A stretch of 33,160 nt of DNA from Sulfurirhabdus autotrophica (lineage in GTDB: Bacteria > Pseudomonadota > Gammaproteobacteria > Burkholderiales > SMCO01). Below the pieces are notes generated by a model that saw only the letters and a program-made list of their open reading frames with translations, did no database searches and was not told where the DNA came from. Below are positions 7,321 to 14,742 of this stretch, piece after piece. Position numbers and translations under genes: made by a program. Numbering within the stretch: the first letter of the stretch is position 1; the number at the start of each line of letters is the position of its first letter. The stretch is from contig NZ_SMCO01000029.1 in NCBI RefSeq assembly GCF_004346685.1, positions 1 through 33,160 of the forward strand, in the 5' to 3' direction.

Positions 7321-10215
7321 TCAGCTTCTTTCAAGATTCAGGACAAGCAAACGCCGCAAAATTTCCTCGTCTGGCATATCCGGCGTGTAGTCATTCCAGC
7401 CGTAGGCATGCGCTACCGCCCTATCCAGCGTTTTATGGACATTATCCAGCCACGCTGGACGTGCGTTGTAAAGATTGGTCAGGGTGCGCTTTTTCAGTTC
7501 CGCTTCAAAGCCAGTTTTGGCAATAATTCTGTCCGGGTATCCGGCAACTACTTCCGGCACGCGTTCTGTCCATTCCACAGGGTTGAGCCAGTTCTCACGC
7601 AGGGTGTTCAATTGCTGTGCGGCCTCGGCGATTTCAGCGGCGGAAGGGTTGGCGTAGTCCGATGGCACGAGGTTGGGTGTTAGTCCTGTAGGAAAGGGGA
7701 AGGTTTCAAAACACGATTTGGCATTGTAAGTGGGTGTTCCTCCATCGCCATGTATCGAAACTTGTGCCAATGCCCATGCTTCGTGAAAGCGCGAATGTAA
7801 AATTCCAAATGCAGTATCGTCAGATCGGCTGATAACATTTAAACGTGTATCTGGTAATACCACGATAGGAAGCCAAACAAAAATTCGATGCTTGGCGACG
7901 CGTGGGGTCACAATGAAGCGGGTAAGTCCTTTGAGGGCTTTTCTCATGGAGATGCGTGCTTCTTCGTGAATCCACCAGTTACGGCGAGTACGCTCTCGGT
8001 TGACTGTTTCGCGGTATGGTTTGACGTGCGTTAGCACATAAGTAAACGGTGTTTCATATAAAGCTGCATCGACCTCGGTCATGTCAGTGCCGAAATCTAT
8101 AATCCAAGTGTCAGAAGAGCGGCGAGCAATGTCCATACCATTCGCCCACGGGCGCACGACATCGCTGTTCGGTTTGCCGTTGGGGTTGGGCTGTTTCAGC
8201 CATTGCCGCGCCAGTTCGCCTGGAATATCAAAAGCGCCATATTTTTTGGTGCCTTCAAAAGTTGTATTTGTGTTTTCATTGAGTTGATTAGCTTGAGTGA
8301 GATCAAGGCCACTACCTGAAGTTAGGTCAGCATGAATAGCCTCGACAGGTTTTCCATCAAGTATTACCCCATTGCCTTGACCAAAACAAACCAGCGATAC
8401 GCGTACGGCTGCGCCTTCATTAATCCATTCTTCGTCTGACCATGCATTGAATATGCGAGTGGTGTCGCAAATGCGCGCCAGCACTTTCTGGTTTGAACCT
8501 TTGCGAATCGCTTGTGTGGTCACCAGTCCGGTACGATCACACTTCCCAATTTCAATCTGCGCACGTGCTTTTTCAAACCAGTAGGTCACCAAATCTGCCC
8601 CGCCCGGCACACGGCCTTTGTAAAGCATGCGCAGAGCTTCGATATAGCCATCACCCAGCTCGCCACGCATTTTTGATCCGCCCAAAAACGGCGGGTTGCC
8701 AATGATCGCATTCGCGGCTGGCCAAACCGCTTCAGCGCATGCTGAACTCTCCCCTTCTGTCCCTACGATGTTGCCATCCTCATCATGAACAGTGATATCG
8801 CTACCCAAAATAAGCTCCATCACTGCATCGCGGTTTTCAATATGGTCGAGCGGTTGCAGTATGGGGTTCTTGCGGATGGGATAGCCGTTTTTCAGCATCC
8901 ACTGGATTTCTCCGATCCAGACCGTTACGCGCGCCAGTTCGGCGGCGTAGGGGTTGAGTTCTATGCCCAGCACGTTTTCCGGCGATACTTCAATAAAGGC
9001 CTGGCGTTGCAAGCCCAGCACTTCGGCTTCCAGGTTGGCTTTGTGTTCGAGGTCTTTTAGCGTGCGCAGGGCAAGGTAGAGGAAGTTGCCGGAACCGCAA
9101 GCGGGGTCGAGTACGCGGAAGTTTTTGAGGCGTTCGAGATGACTATGAAACAATGCGCTGGCTTCCTGCAAGGCTTTTTGCGAGCCTTTACCGCCCTTTT
9201 GATACAGGGCCATGTGTTTACTGATCTGCGTTTTGGCGCTGTGCCATTCTGCGCTCAGGGGTTCAACGATTACGGGGTCGATAATGCGCTGGATGGATTG
9301 CGGGTCGGTGTAGTGTGCGCCAAGCTGGGAGCGCTTTTTGGGGTCGAGGCCGCGTTCGAACAAGGTGCCGAAGATGGAAGGTTCGATGCCGCTCCAATCC
9401 AGATTGGCTGCTGCGTGCAGGATTTTTATTTCCGGGATGGTGAGTGGCAGTACAGCGACATTTTCGAACAGGCCGCCGTTGAACCAGTTGATATCTTCCA
9501 GTGCAAAATCCCCGCCTTTACGCATAGCGGCAAACAACTCTTTAAGGCGGGTTGTGAGTTTGGCAGGGTCGGTTCGGCTCTTATCGAGCAAGCGTTCGAA
9601 TAGTTTTTCCGGCAATAGACCTGCATCTTCTGCGAACAGGCAAAACAGGCACTGGTTCAGGAAGTGCGCAACCTGTTGCGGTGAATGGCCTCTGGTGTTG
9701 AGTGATTGCGCAAGGTCAGCAAATTTGCCTGCGGCTTCCTCGGTGATTTGTGCAATGGTGCGGCCAGGGTGAAACTTGTCCGGCGTTTCAAACAACCAAT
9801 GCAACTTGGTGAGGTTTTCAGGCTGGTTTATGTTTTCCAGCGAAATGGTATGTACTTCAGAGGGGGCATTGGTAAAGTGGGTGTGGATTTCAATGATGTT
9901 GGTATCGCACACCACTAGCAGGGGCGGGTTATCCAGTGCCAGCGCGTAGGTCATCAGCTGTTTGAGCGCTTCCCCCAGGTTGCGTCTGGTTGCCTTGTAT
10001 TCAAAGGCAAAGAAGCCCTGTTTCCATACATCCGCCCAGCCTTGTCCTGCCCCGGTTCGGGTTGCGCCACGTTCGAAGCAGTAGGATTCGTGACTGGAAG
10101 GGGAAGGGGTAGGTACACCCAGTAATGCGCACAAATCAATAAAGTGCAGTTGGTAGCTGGCCCGTTCTTTGAGCGGGTTGTCTTTCCATTTTTCGATAAA
10201 GGCTTGGGGCGTCAT
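7321..10215 (-). CDS. MmeI-like type IIG/IIL restriction-modification enzyme
   Basis: Single polypeptide of 964 residues predicted to methylate adenine and to cut DNA at a distance from its site. The N-terminal nuclease has Asp62, Glu72 and Lys74 (WADV...FEYKA). This D-x9-ExK spacing is the same as I recall for MmeI (919 residues). A helical connector follows. The gamma-class methyltransferase has LGAHYT (298-303), motif I DPACGSGNF (370-378) and motif IV NPPF (507-510). The C-terminal half should hold the target-recognition domain. No separate specificity or nuclease gene is adjacent, as expected for this class. The reading frame is intact. A perfect inverted repeat abuts the ATG (10216-10261). 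Confidence 0.88.
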   Translation of the reverse strand: MTPQAFIEKWKDNPLKERASYQLHFIDLCALLGVPTPSPSSHESYCFERGATRTGAGQGWADVWKQGFFAFEYKATRRNLGEALKQLMTYALALDNPPLLVVCDTNIIEIHTHFTNAPSEVHTISLENINQPENLTKLHWLFETPDKFHPGRTIAQITEEAAGKFADLAQSLNTRGHSPQQVAHFLNQCLFCLFAEDAGLLPEKLFERLLDKSRTDPAKLTTRLKELFAAMRKGGDFALEDINWFNGGLFENVAVLPLTIPEIKILHAAANLDWSGIEPSIFGTLFERGLDPKKRSQLGAHYTDPQSIQRIIDPVIVEPLSAEWHSAKTQISKHMALYQKGGKGSQKALQEASALFHSHLERLKNFRVLDPACGSGNFLYLALRTLKDLEHKANLEAEVLGLQRQAFIEVSPENVLGIELNPYAAELARVTVWIGEIQWMLKNGYPIRKNPILQPLDHIENRDAVMELILGSDITVHDEDGNIVGTEGESSACAEAVWPAANAIIGNPPFLGGSKMRGELGDGYIEALRMLYKGRVPGGADLVTYWFEKARAQIEIGKCDRTGLVTTQAIRKGSNQKVLARICDTTRIFNAWSDEEWINEGAAVRVSLVCFGQGNGVILDGKPVEAIHADLTSGSGLDLTQANQLNENTNTTFEGTKKYGAFDIPGELARQWLKQPNPNGKPNSDVVRPWANGMDIARRSSDTWIIDFGTDMTEVDAALYETPFTYVLTHVKPYRETVNRERTRRNWWIHEEARISMRKALKGLTRFIVTPRVAKHRIFVWLPIVVLPDTRLNVISRSDDTAFGILHSRFHEAWALAQVSIHGDGGTPTYNAKSCFETFPFPTGLTPNLVPSDYANPSAAEIAEAAQQLNTLRENWLNPVEWTERVPEVVAGYPDRIIAKTGFEAELKKRTLTNLYNARPAWLDNVHKTLDRAVAHAYGWNDYTPDMPDEEILRRLLVLNLERS

Positions 10216-10261
10216 CTACTGGTATCATTTTTATTTTAGAGTGGTGCAATGATACCAGTAG
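10216..10261 (-). promoter_or_regulatory. Perfect 14-bp inverted repeat abutting the restriction-modification start codon
   Basis: CTACTGGTATCATT (10216-10229) and its exact complement (10248-10261) enclose an 18-base loop, ending right next to the ATG at 10215. In the mRNA the stem would enclose the ribosome-binding region, and no normal Shine-Dalgarno sequence is free. A TAAAAT box lies in the loop. It could be an operator or a translation-limiting hairpin. Confidence 0.7.
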
Positions 10262-10374
10262 GGCACAAAGAATGGATCTTTTACGCGATTTTTCAGCTCG
10301 CGCAATCGTTATGAGCAGAGTGAAATGTGCTTCGCAGGGATGGGCGGCTTGTGCGAGTTGCATTCCTTGAATGA

Positions 10375-10659
10375 TCATGCAGCGTGAGGCAGAGGCTCCA
10401 CAGGGGGTCTGGGTTTCTGCGCTGCCAGCCAAAGATCCCATTTCATCTGCCCCGTGAGCCAAGACTCTGGAGTTGTGCCTGTCAGTAAACTGATTCGGAT
10501 CGCCATTTCCGCAGAAATTGACGAGCGACCATTGAGTGCGCGGGAAAATTGAACGCGTGACACGCTCAGCCGGTGTGCCATTTCCTCAACCATAGCGCCT
10601 TCCGGCAGATACTCCCGTAATATTTCACCAAGGTGGGGTGGGTTGAACATTCGTGCCAT
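10375..10659 (-). CDS. higA: HigA-family antitoxin (XRE helix-turn-helix)
   Basis: Protein of 94 residues of the HigA addiction-antidote family. It starts with MARMFNPPHLGEILREYL and carries a helix-turn-helix at about 24-60 (EEMAHRLSVSRVQFSRALNG), followed by AEMAIRISLLTGTTPESWL and the usual DLWLAAQ end. It would bind its own promoter and neutralise HigB. The upstream HigB is broken (10669-10910), so this antitoxin appears to be an orphan, able to act only as a regulator or to neutralise toxins encoded elsewhere. The ATG is preceded by AAGAGG. The restriction enzyme lies 159 bases downstream on the same strand. Confidence 0.88.
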   Translation of the reverse strand: MARMFNPPHLGEILREYLPEGAMVEEMAHRLSVSRVQFSRALNGRSSISAEMAIRISLLTGTTPESWLTGQMKWDLWLAAQKPRPPVEPLPHAA

Positions 10660-10668
10660 TGCCGCCTC

Positions 10669-10910
10669 TTAATGATAGTCCAGGTAATCCACCAAGATGG
10701 CGTCTTCGCCCTCATAATGTGAAGGTCAACCGCCAGTTGCCGCCGATCCTTACAATTCAGTGGTTCTTTAATGATTCCTTGAGCCGATGCAGCTTCCGGT
10801 CAGATGCATCCATGTCCTTGGCTTGTTTGACATCGTCCAGAAGGAATAATTGTATGCGTAATCTGCGTTCGTGCCGAGCCAATGCCCCCATCAACCTGGA
10901 AGTTAGGTTG
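10669..10910 (-). pseudogene. higB: Relic of HigB/RelE-type toxin
   Basis: On the minus strand, ERRLRIQLFLLDDVKQAKD, then KLHRLKESLKNH, can be read toward a TGA at 10757-10759, where the family has Trp (TGG). The same frame resumes as IVRIGGNWRLTFT, then needs a one-base shift near 10711-10724 to reach EGEDAILVDYLDYH and TAA at 10669-10671. Together these match the HigB C-terminal fold, GNWR...DYH. The expected N-terminus is also missing, with no good start. One stop plus one frameshift make it inactive. It lies 9 bases before higA, as in intact higBA pairs. Confidence 0.8.
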
Positions 10911-11001
10911 TGAATGGACCGTGTACAACTGGTTCAAACTGAATTTTAAGTTATGTTAAAATAATCAGCCACTTTTATGTAATCTCGATATTTTCTGGAT
11001 C

Positions 11002-11943
11002 ATGACATTAACTGAGCTTCGCTATATTGTTGCGCTTGCCCGTGAACGCCATTTTGGTCGTGCAGCGGAGGCTTGTTTTGTCAGTCAGCCTACACTGAGT
11101 GTGGGTATTAAAAAACTGGAACAGGATTTGGGTGTGACGCTTTTTGAGCGTGGTACCAATGAAGTGGGTGTTACCGCGATAGGCGAATTGGTGATTGAAC
11201 AGGCAAGCCGTGCGCTTGAAGAGGTTGCTGTGGTGAAAGCCATTGCGCAGCAAGGTAAGGATCCGTTATCCGGCCCTCTGCGCATTGGGGTGATTTACAC
11301 GATAGGACCTTATCTTTTACCTTATCTGATCCCGAAGCTTCGTAAGAAAGCCCCTAAAATGCCGTTGCTGATTGAGGAGAATTTTACGGCTGTTTTGACT
11401 GAGCAGCTCAAGCAAGGCAAGCTGGATGTGATTGTCGTTGCCTTGCCATTTGATGAGCCAGGTACTGTGACGCAACCGCTTTATGATGAGCCGTTTGAAG
11501 TGGTGTTGCCGGCAGACCATGACTGGAGCAAAAAAAAATCAATCAAATCTGAAGATCTGGCTCTGGAAAGTATGTTGTTGCTGGGTTCGGGTCATTGTTT
11601 TCGCGACCAGGTGATGCAGGTTTGCCCGGCACTGAATCGTTTTAGTGCGACAGCAGGCAGTATTCAGAAAACGCTGGAGGGGAGCTCGCTGGAAACAATA
11701 CGCCATATGGTCGCCTCTGGCGCGGGGATTACGGTATTACCCTGTTCTGCAGTAGGGACATCCAGAAAAGAAAGCAAGTTGCTTGCTTTCAGGCCTTTTG
11801 CAAAGCCTGTTCCCGCTCGGCGTGTAGTGCTCGCGTGGCGTAAAAGCTTCCCTAGAATGCAGGCGCTGGAGGTGTTGAGGCAGGCGGTATTGTCTTGTGA
11901 TTTATCTTGTGTAAAGATGATCGACTCTGTCGCTTTGAAGTAA
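11002..11943 (+). CDS. oxyR: OxyR peroxide-sensing LysR-family regulator
   Basis: Transcription activator of 313 residues. It has an N-terminal winged helix-turn-helix (about 1-60, with AAEACFVSQPTLSVGIKKLE) and a LysR effector domain. The sensor cysteines sit at 199 and 208 in GHCFRDQVMQVC, exactly the E. coli OxyR numbering, so peroxide would form the activating disulfide. It is followed on the same strand by rubrerythrin, rubredoxin and rubredoxin reductase genes, a peroxide-removal set that it probably controls. A run of nine A at 11530-11538 encodes consecutive Lys residues and could be prone to slippage. Confidence 0.95.
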   Translation: MTLTELRYIVALARERHFGRAAEACFVSQPTLSVGIKKLEQDLGVTLFERGTNEVGVTAIGELVIEQASRALEEVAVVKAIAQQGKDPLSGPLRIGVIYTIGPYLLPYLIPKLRKKAPKMPLLIEENFTAVLTEQLKQGKLDVIVVALPFDEPGTVTQPLYDEPFEVVLPADHDWSKKKSIKSEDLALESMLLLGSGHCFRDQVMQVCPALNRFSATAGSIQKTLEGSSLETIRHMVASGAGITVLPCSAVGTSRKESKLLAFRPFAKPVPARRVVLAWRKSFPRMQALEVLRQAVLSCDLSCVKMIDSVALK

Positions 11944-11952
11944 AATATCACC

Positions 11953-11989
11953 ATAGTAATAAACTATCGATATGATTGTAACAATTAAT
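11953..11989 (+). promoter_or_regulatory. Candidate OxyR binding site
   Basis: ATAG, seven bases, CTAT, seven bases, ATTG, seven bases, TAAT lie just downstream of oxyR and about 90 bases before rubrerythrin. The spacing matches the four-part OxyR consensus ATAG-N7-CTAT-N7-ATAG-N7-CTAT. The first two quarters are perfect and the last two are degenerate. Function is inferred from the spacing and context. Confidence 0.5.
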
Positions 11990-12079
11990 TAGATTAATCG
12001 TTGTTCCCTCCGTATCATTGGAATCGTTGGCTAAGCAATACAAGCAAAACGAATTTTAACCACTTGAACGGAGATTACA

Positions 12080-12553
12080 ATGAACAACACAGAATCAGTG
12101 ACAGTTAAAAATATTGAATCGGCTTTTGCAGGCGAATCCATGGCACATATCAAGTACATGTATTTTGCTAAAATGTGTCGTTTGCAAGGTGATGAAGAAA
12201 CGGCGCAGGCTTTTGAAGAGACGGCAAAGCAAGAAGTACAGCATGCATTTGGTCACCTTGATTTGCTTTATCCCAAGGATGAGATGACCCCGGCCAGATG
12301 TCTTGAAATGGCGATAGCAGGTGAAACTTACGAATACACTGAGATGTACCCGTCATTCAGGCACATGGCAGTGGAAGAACAGAACCACGCTGCAGTTGCT
12401 GAAATGGACGAGCAGATTGCTGAATCAAAAGAGCATGCAGCCTGCTTCCAGAAAGTATTGGAAACAGCAGCAAAGCGTTTCGCGGCATTGGCGAAAGTGG
12501 AAGAGCGTCATGCTAACCATTATCGCGAAGCGCTTACTAAAGTAACCGCTTAA
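12080..12553 (+). CDS. Rubrerythrin (ferritin-like diiron, no rubredoxin domain)
   Basis: Peroxide-reducing diiron protein of 157 residues. The four-helix ligands are visible as FAGES (Glu19), EVQH (Glu52, His55), the acidic ETYEYTEMYP segment (82-91) and EERHANHY (141-148). Classical rubrerythrin carries a rubredoxin domain at its C-terminus. Here that domain is missing, and a free-standing rubredoxin gene follows 28 bases later and can supply electrons. The ATG follows a GGAG site. Together with the next two genes this forms an NAD(P)H-to-peroxide chain in the cytoplasm. Confidence 0.92.
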   Translation: MNNTESVTVKNIESAFAGESMAHIKYMYFAKMCRLQGDEETAQAFEETAKQEVQHAFGHLDLLYPKDEMTPARCLEMAIAGETYEYTEMYPSFRHMAVEEQNHAAVAEMDEQIAESKEHAACFQKVLETAAKRFAALAKVEERHANHYREALTKVTA

Positions 12554-12581
12554 TTTATAAATTTATTGAAAGGAAATGATG

Positions 12582-12752
12582 ATGAAAAAATGGCAATGTG
12601 TAGTGTGTGGATATATTTATGACGAAGCAGAGGGAATCCCTGAAGAAGGTATTCCGGCCGGCACACGCTGGGAAGATGTGTCTGACGAATGGGTTTGCCC
12701 TGATTGCGGCGTGACCAAGTCTGACTTCGATATGGTGGAAGTAGCTGCATGA
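12582..12752 (+). CDS. Rubredoxin
   Basis: Small one-electron carrier of 56 residues binding a single iron by four cysteines, CVVC (6-9) and CPDC (39-42), with the usual [12 protein letters not shown] and GTRWED core. Three ATG codons occur in tandem (12576, 12579, 12582). The last gives the typical MKKWQC start and about 7 bases from AGGA, so it is preferred. The gene sits between rubrerythrin and a rubredoxin reductase, which fits a role as the electron shuttle between them. Confidence 0.95.
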   Translation: MKKWQCVVCGYIYDEAEGIPEEGIPAGTRWEDVSDEWVCPDCGVTKSDFDMVEVAA

Positions 12753-12816
12753 TGATTAAGGCTGCTGTGGGCAGATTGTTTTCAGCGGCCACTTTTGAAA
12801 CAAATTGAGGGTTATT

Positions 12817-13962
12817 ATGTCTCCGATTATTATTGTTGGAACCGGACTGGCTGGATATACCCTGGCACGAGAATGGCGAAAGCTGGATAAAGAGACGCCA
12901 CTTGTGATGATCACCTCTGACAATGGTTCTTTTTATTCCAAGCCAATGCTGTCTAATGCTTTTGCTTCAGGTAAAACACCAGCGGCCCTTGCAACGCAGG
13001 ACGTAACGCAAATGCAGACACAATTGAATGCGGAGATTCGATCCCATTCAACGGTGGATGGTATTGATGCAAGTAAGCATACGGTTACTGTTAATGGTGA
13101 GATGCTGGCATATAGCAAATTGGTGTTGGCCCTTGGTGCAGATACGATAAACCCTGGTTTGAGTGGTAATGCTGCAGATAAAGTATTTTCGGTAAACGAT
13201 CTGGCTGACTATGCACGTTTTCGTGAAGCCATTGAGGGCAAAAAGCGCGTAGCCATTCTGGGGGCAGGATTGATAGGCTGTGAGTTCGCCAATGATCTGG
13301 CTGGTGCAGGATATGCAGTGGAAGTGATTCATCTTGCCGCTCAGCCACTTGATCGTTTGTTACCCGCTGAGGCTTCTCAAGCTGTACGACAGGCTTTGGA
13401 AAAGTTAGGTGTAGTCTGGCATTTCAACAAGAAGGCCGTAACTGTTGATCACACTGATCAAGGCTACCGGGTCACTTTGTCTGATGGGTCAATCGTCGAG
13501 GCGGATGTTGTACTGTCGGCAATTGGTCTCAGGCCGCGTGTTGCCATGGCACAAGCTGCTGGTATAACGATCAATCGGGGTATTGTGACGAATCGATTGA
13601 TGGAAACCAGTGCGCCAGATGTTTATGCGCTGGGTGATTGTGCTGAAGTGGCAGGGCATGTATTGCCTTTTGTTTTACCCCTCATGCAAGGAGCTCGGGC
13701 GCTGGCCCAAACCTTAAGCGGTAATGTTGTTGAAGTTTCTTACCCTGCTATGCCTGTGGCAGTAAAAACACCGGCTTGTACCGTTTCAGTTTGCCCTCCA
13801 CCATTTGGTGCAGAAGGAAACTGGCAGGTGACGTGTGATGATGAAGGTGTGTGTGCGTTGTTTTATGGTGCAGAAAATCAGCTTCTGGGATTTGCTCTGA
13901 CGGGAAAGGCTACCGCGCAAAAAGGGGCTTTAGGGAAACAGTTACCCCCTGTGCTGGGTTGA
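12817..13962 (+). CDS. NAD(P)H:rubredoxin reductase (FAD-dependent)
   Basis: Flavoprotein of 381 residues with two dinucleotide folds. An N-terminal FAD site has GTGLAGY, an NAD(P) site is seen as VAILGAGLIGCEFA about 150 residues in, and the second FAD motif is VYALGDCAEV. The family passes electrons from NAD(P)H to rubredoxin or similar small carriers. The immediately upstream rubredoxin makes rubredoxin reductase the most likely role. A TTG at 12805 is in frame, but the ATG at 12817 has GAGG at 6 bases and starts exactly at the family's MSPIIIVG. It ends at a strong terminator. Confidence 0.9.
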   Translation: MSPIIIVGTGLAGYTLAREWRKLDKETPLVMITSDNGSFYSKPMLSNAFASGKTPAALATQDVTQMQTQLNAEIRSHSTVDGIDASKHTVTVNGEMLAYSKLVLALGADTINPGLSGNAADKVFSVNDLADYARFREAIEGKKRVAILGAGLIGCEFANDLAGAGYAVEVIHLAAQPLDRLLPAEASQAVRQALEKLGVVWHFNKKAVTVDHTDQGYRVTLSDGSIVEADVVLSAIGLRPRVAMAQAAGITINRGIVTNRLMETSAPDVYALGDCAEVAGHVLPFVLPLMQGARALAQTLSGNVVEVSYPAMPVAVKTPACTVSVCPPPFGAEGNWQVTCDDEGVCALFYGAENQLLGFALTGKATAQKGALGKQLPPVLG

Positions 13963-13977
13963 TTCTGAATGAGCGTT

Positions 13978-14015
13978 AAACTAAAAAGCGGCCTTACTGG
14001 GCCGCTTTTTAGTTT
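13978..14015. terminator. Bidirectional intrinsic terminator
   Basis: Perfect 16-base stem, AAACTAAAAAGCGGCC (13978-13993) against 14000-14015, with a 6-base loop. A T run follows on each strand, so it can end both the rubredoxin reductase operon and the convergent thioredoxin gene. Confidence 0.9.
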
Positions 14016-14387
14016 TTAAGCTTTTGCAGCCTGTTCTTCTGCAATTTCCTTGTGAACTACCGCCATATCGATTGATTTGACTTTGCCGATAATGTCTTCA
14101 AGTCCGCTGGCAGGCATTGCACCTGGCTCAGAGAATAATATGACTTTTTCACGGAAAATCATCAGGGTCGGAATGGAACGAATCTGGAAATAGCCTGCTA
14201 ATTCCTGCTCAATTTCGGTATTGACCTTGGCGAAAACGATTTCCGGGTATTTTTCGGATATTTGCTCGTAGGTAGGGGCAAATGATTTGCAAGGGCCACA
14301 CCAAGGTGCCCAGAAATCGACAATCACCATGTCGTTGCCGATAATGACTTCTTCAAAATTTTCTTTAGTGATTTCCACTGTTGCCAT
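14016..14387 (-). CDS. Thioredoxin-family protein
   Basis: Thiol-disulfide reductase of 123 residues. The redox motif WCGPCK spans 29-34 (Cys30, Cys33), followed by the cis-Pro segment RSIPTLMIF. Residues at the C-terminus (about 108-123) form an extra acidic and alanine-rich tail compared with classical 105-residue thioredoxin. The ATG at 14387 is preferred over the one at 14399, because GGAG lies 6 bases before it and the family starts MATVEIT. There is no signal peptide, so it is cytoplasmic. It is convergent with the OxyR-linked operon, a second disulfide or oxidant function in this block. Confidence 0.9.
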   Translation of the reverse strand: MATVEITKENFEEVIIGNDMVIVDFWAPWCGPCKSFAPTYEQISEKYPEIVFAKVNTEIEQELAGYFQIRSIPTLMIFREKVILFSEPGAMPASGLEDIIGKVKSIDMAVVHKEIAEEQAAKA

Positions 14388-14742
14388 GAATAGCTCCATT
14401 ACTTGCGAGGCACAAGGCTCGTCGCGGGTTGAAATAGTTACTTGCTCGGGGACTCGACCTAGGTGGTGCGGAGAGATAAAGTGCCGTGCGTAGCGAGAAA
14501 GGAAACTGCTGATTAAAAAATGCTTGGCTTAAACGCTTGATCATTTAATCAGAATTTCTCTGCAGGTATAACAATACCATTTTTCACTGGCAAGAATCCA
14601 CCCTGTTCTGGCACACTAGTCATAGTTAAAGTTAAGGCTATAATGTGAACACCCGGCTAATAGCAAGCTGGAAAGCATTATTTACCGGTTGAAATAGCCT
14701 GTTTCGCGACATTAGATAGATTATAAGAATGATGAGGGGACT
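14388..14742. other. Divergent intergenic region with -10 box for pilU
   Basis: No gene is seen between thioredoxin and pilU. A perfect TATAAT at 14639-14644 lies about 100 bases before pilU, with no convincing -35 box at 16-18 bases. The thioredoxin promoter must also lie here but is not obvious. Confidence 0.45.

Noticed and set aside
9139-9603. 154-codon plus-strand frame inside the restriction enzyme gene
   Set aside because: It is antisense to a well-supported methylase domain, without its own ribosome site or recognisable motif.
14600-14640. Sigma-54-type promoter before pilU (TGGCAC)
   Set aside because: The GC box at the required distance is missing. The TATAAT box is the better signal.
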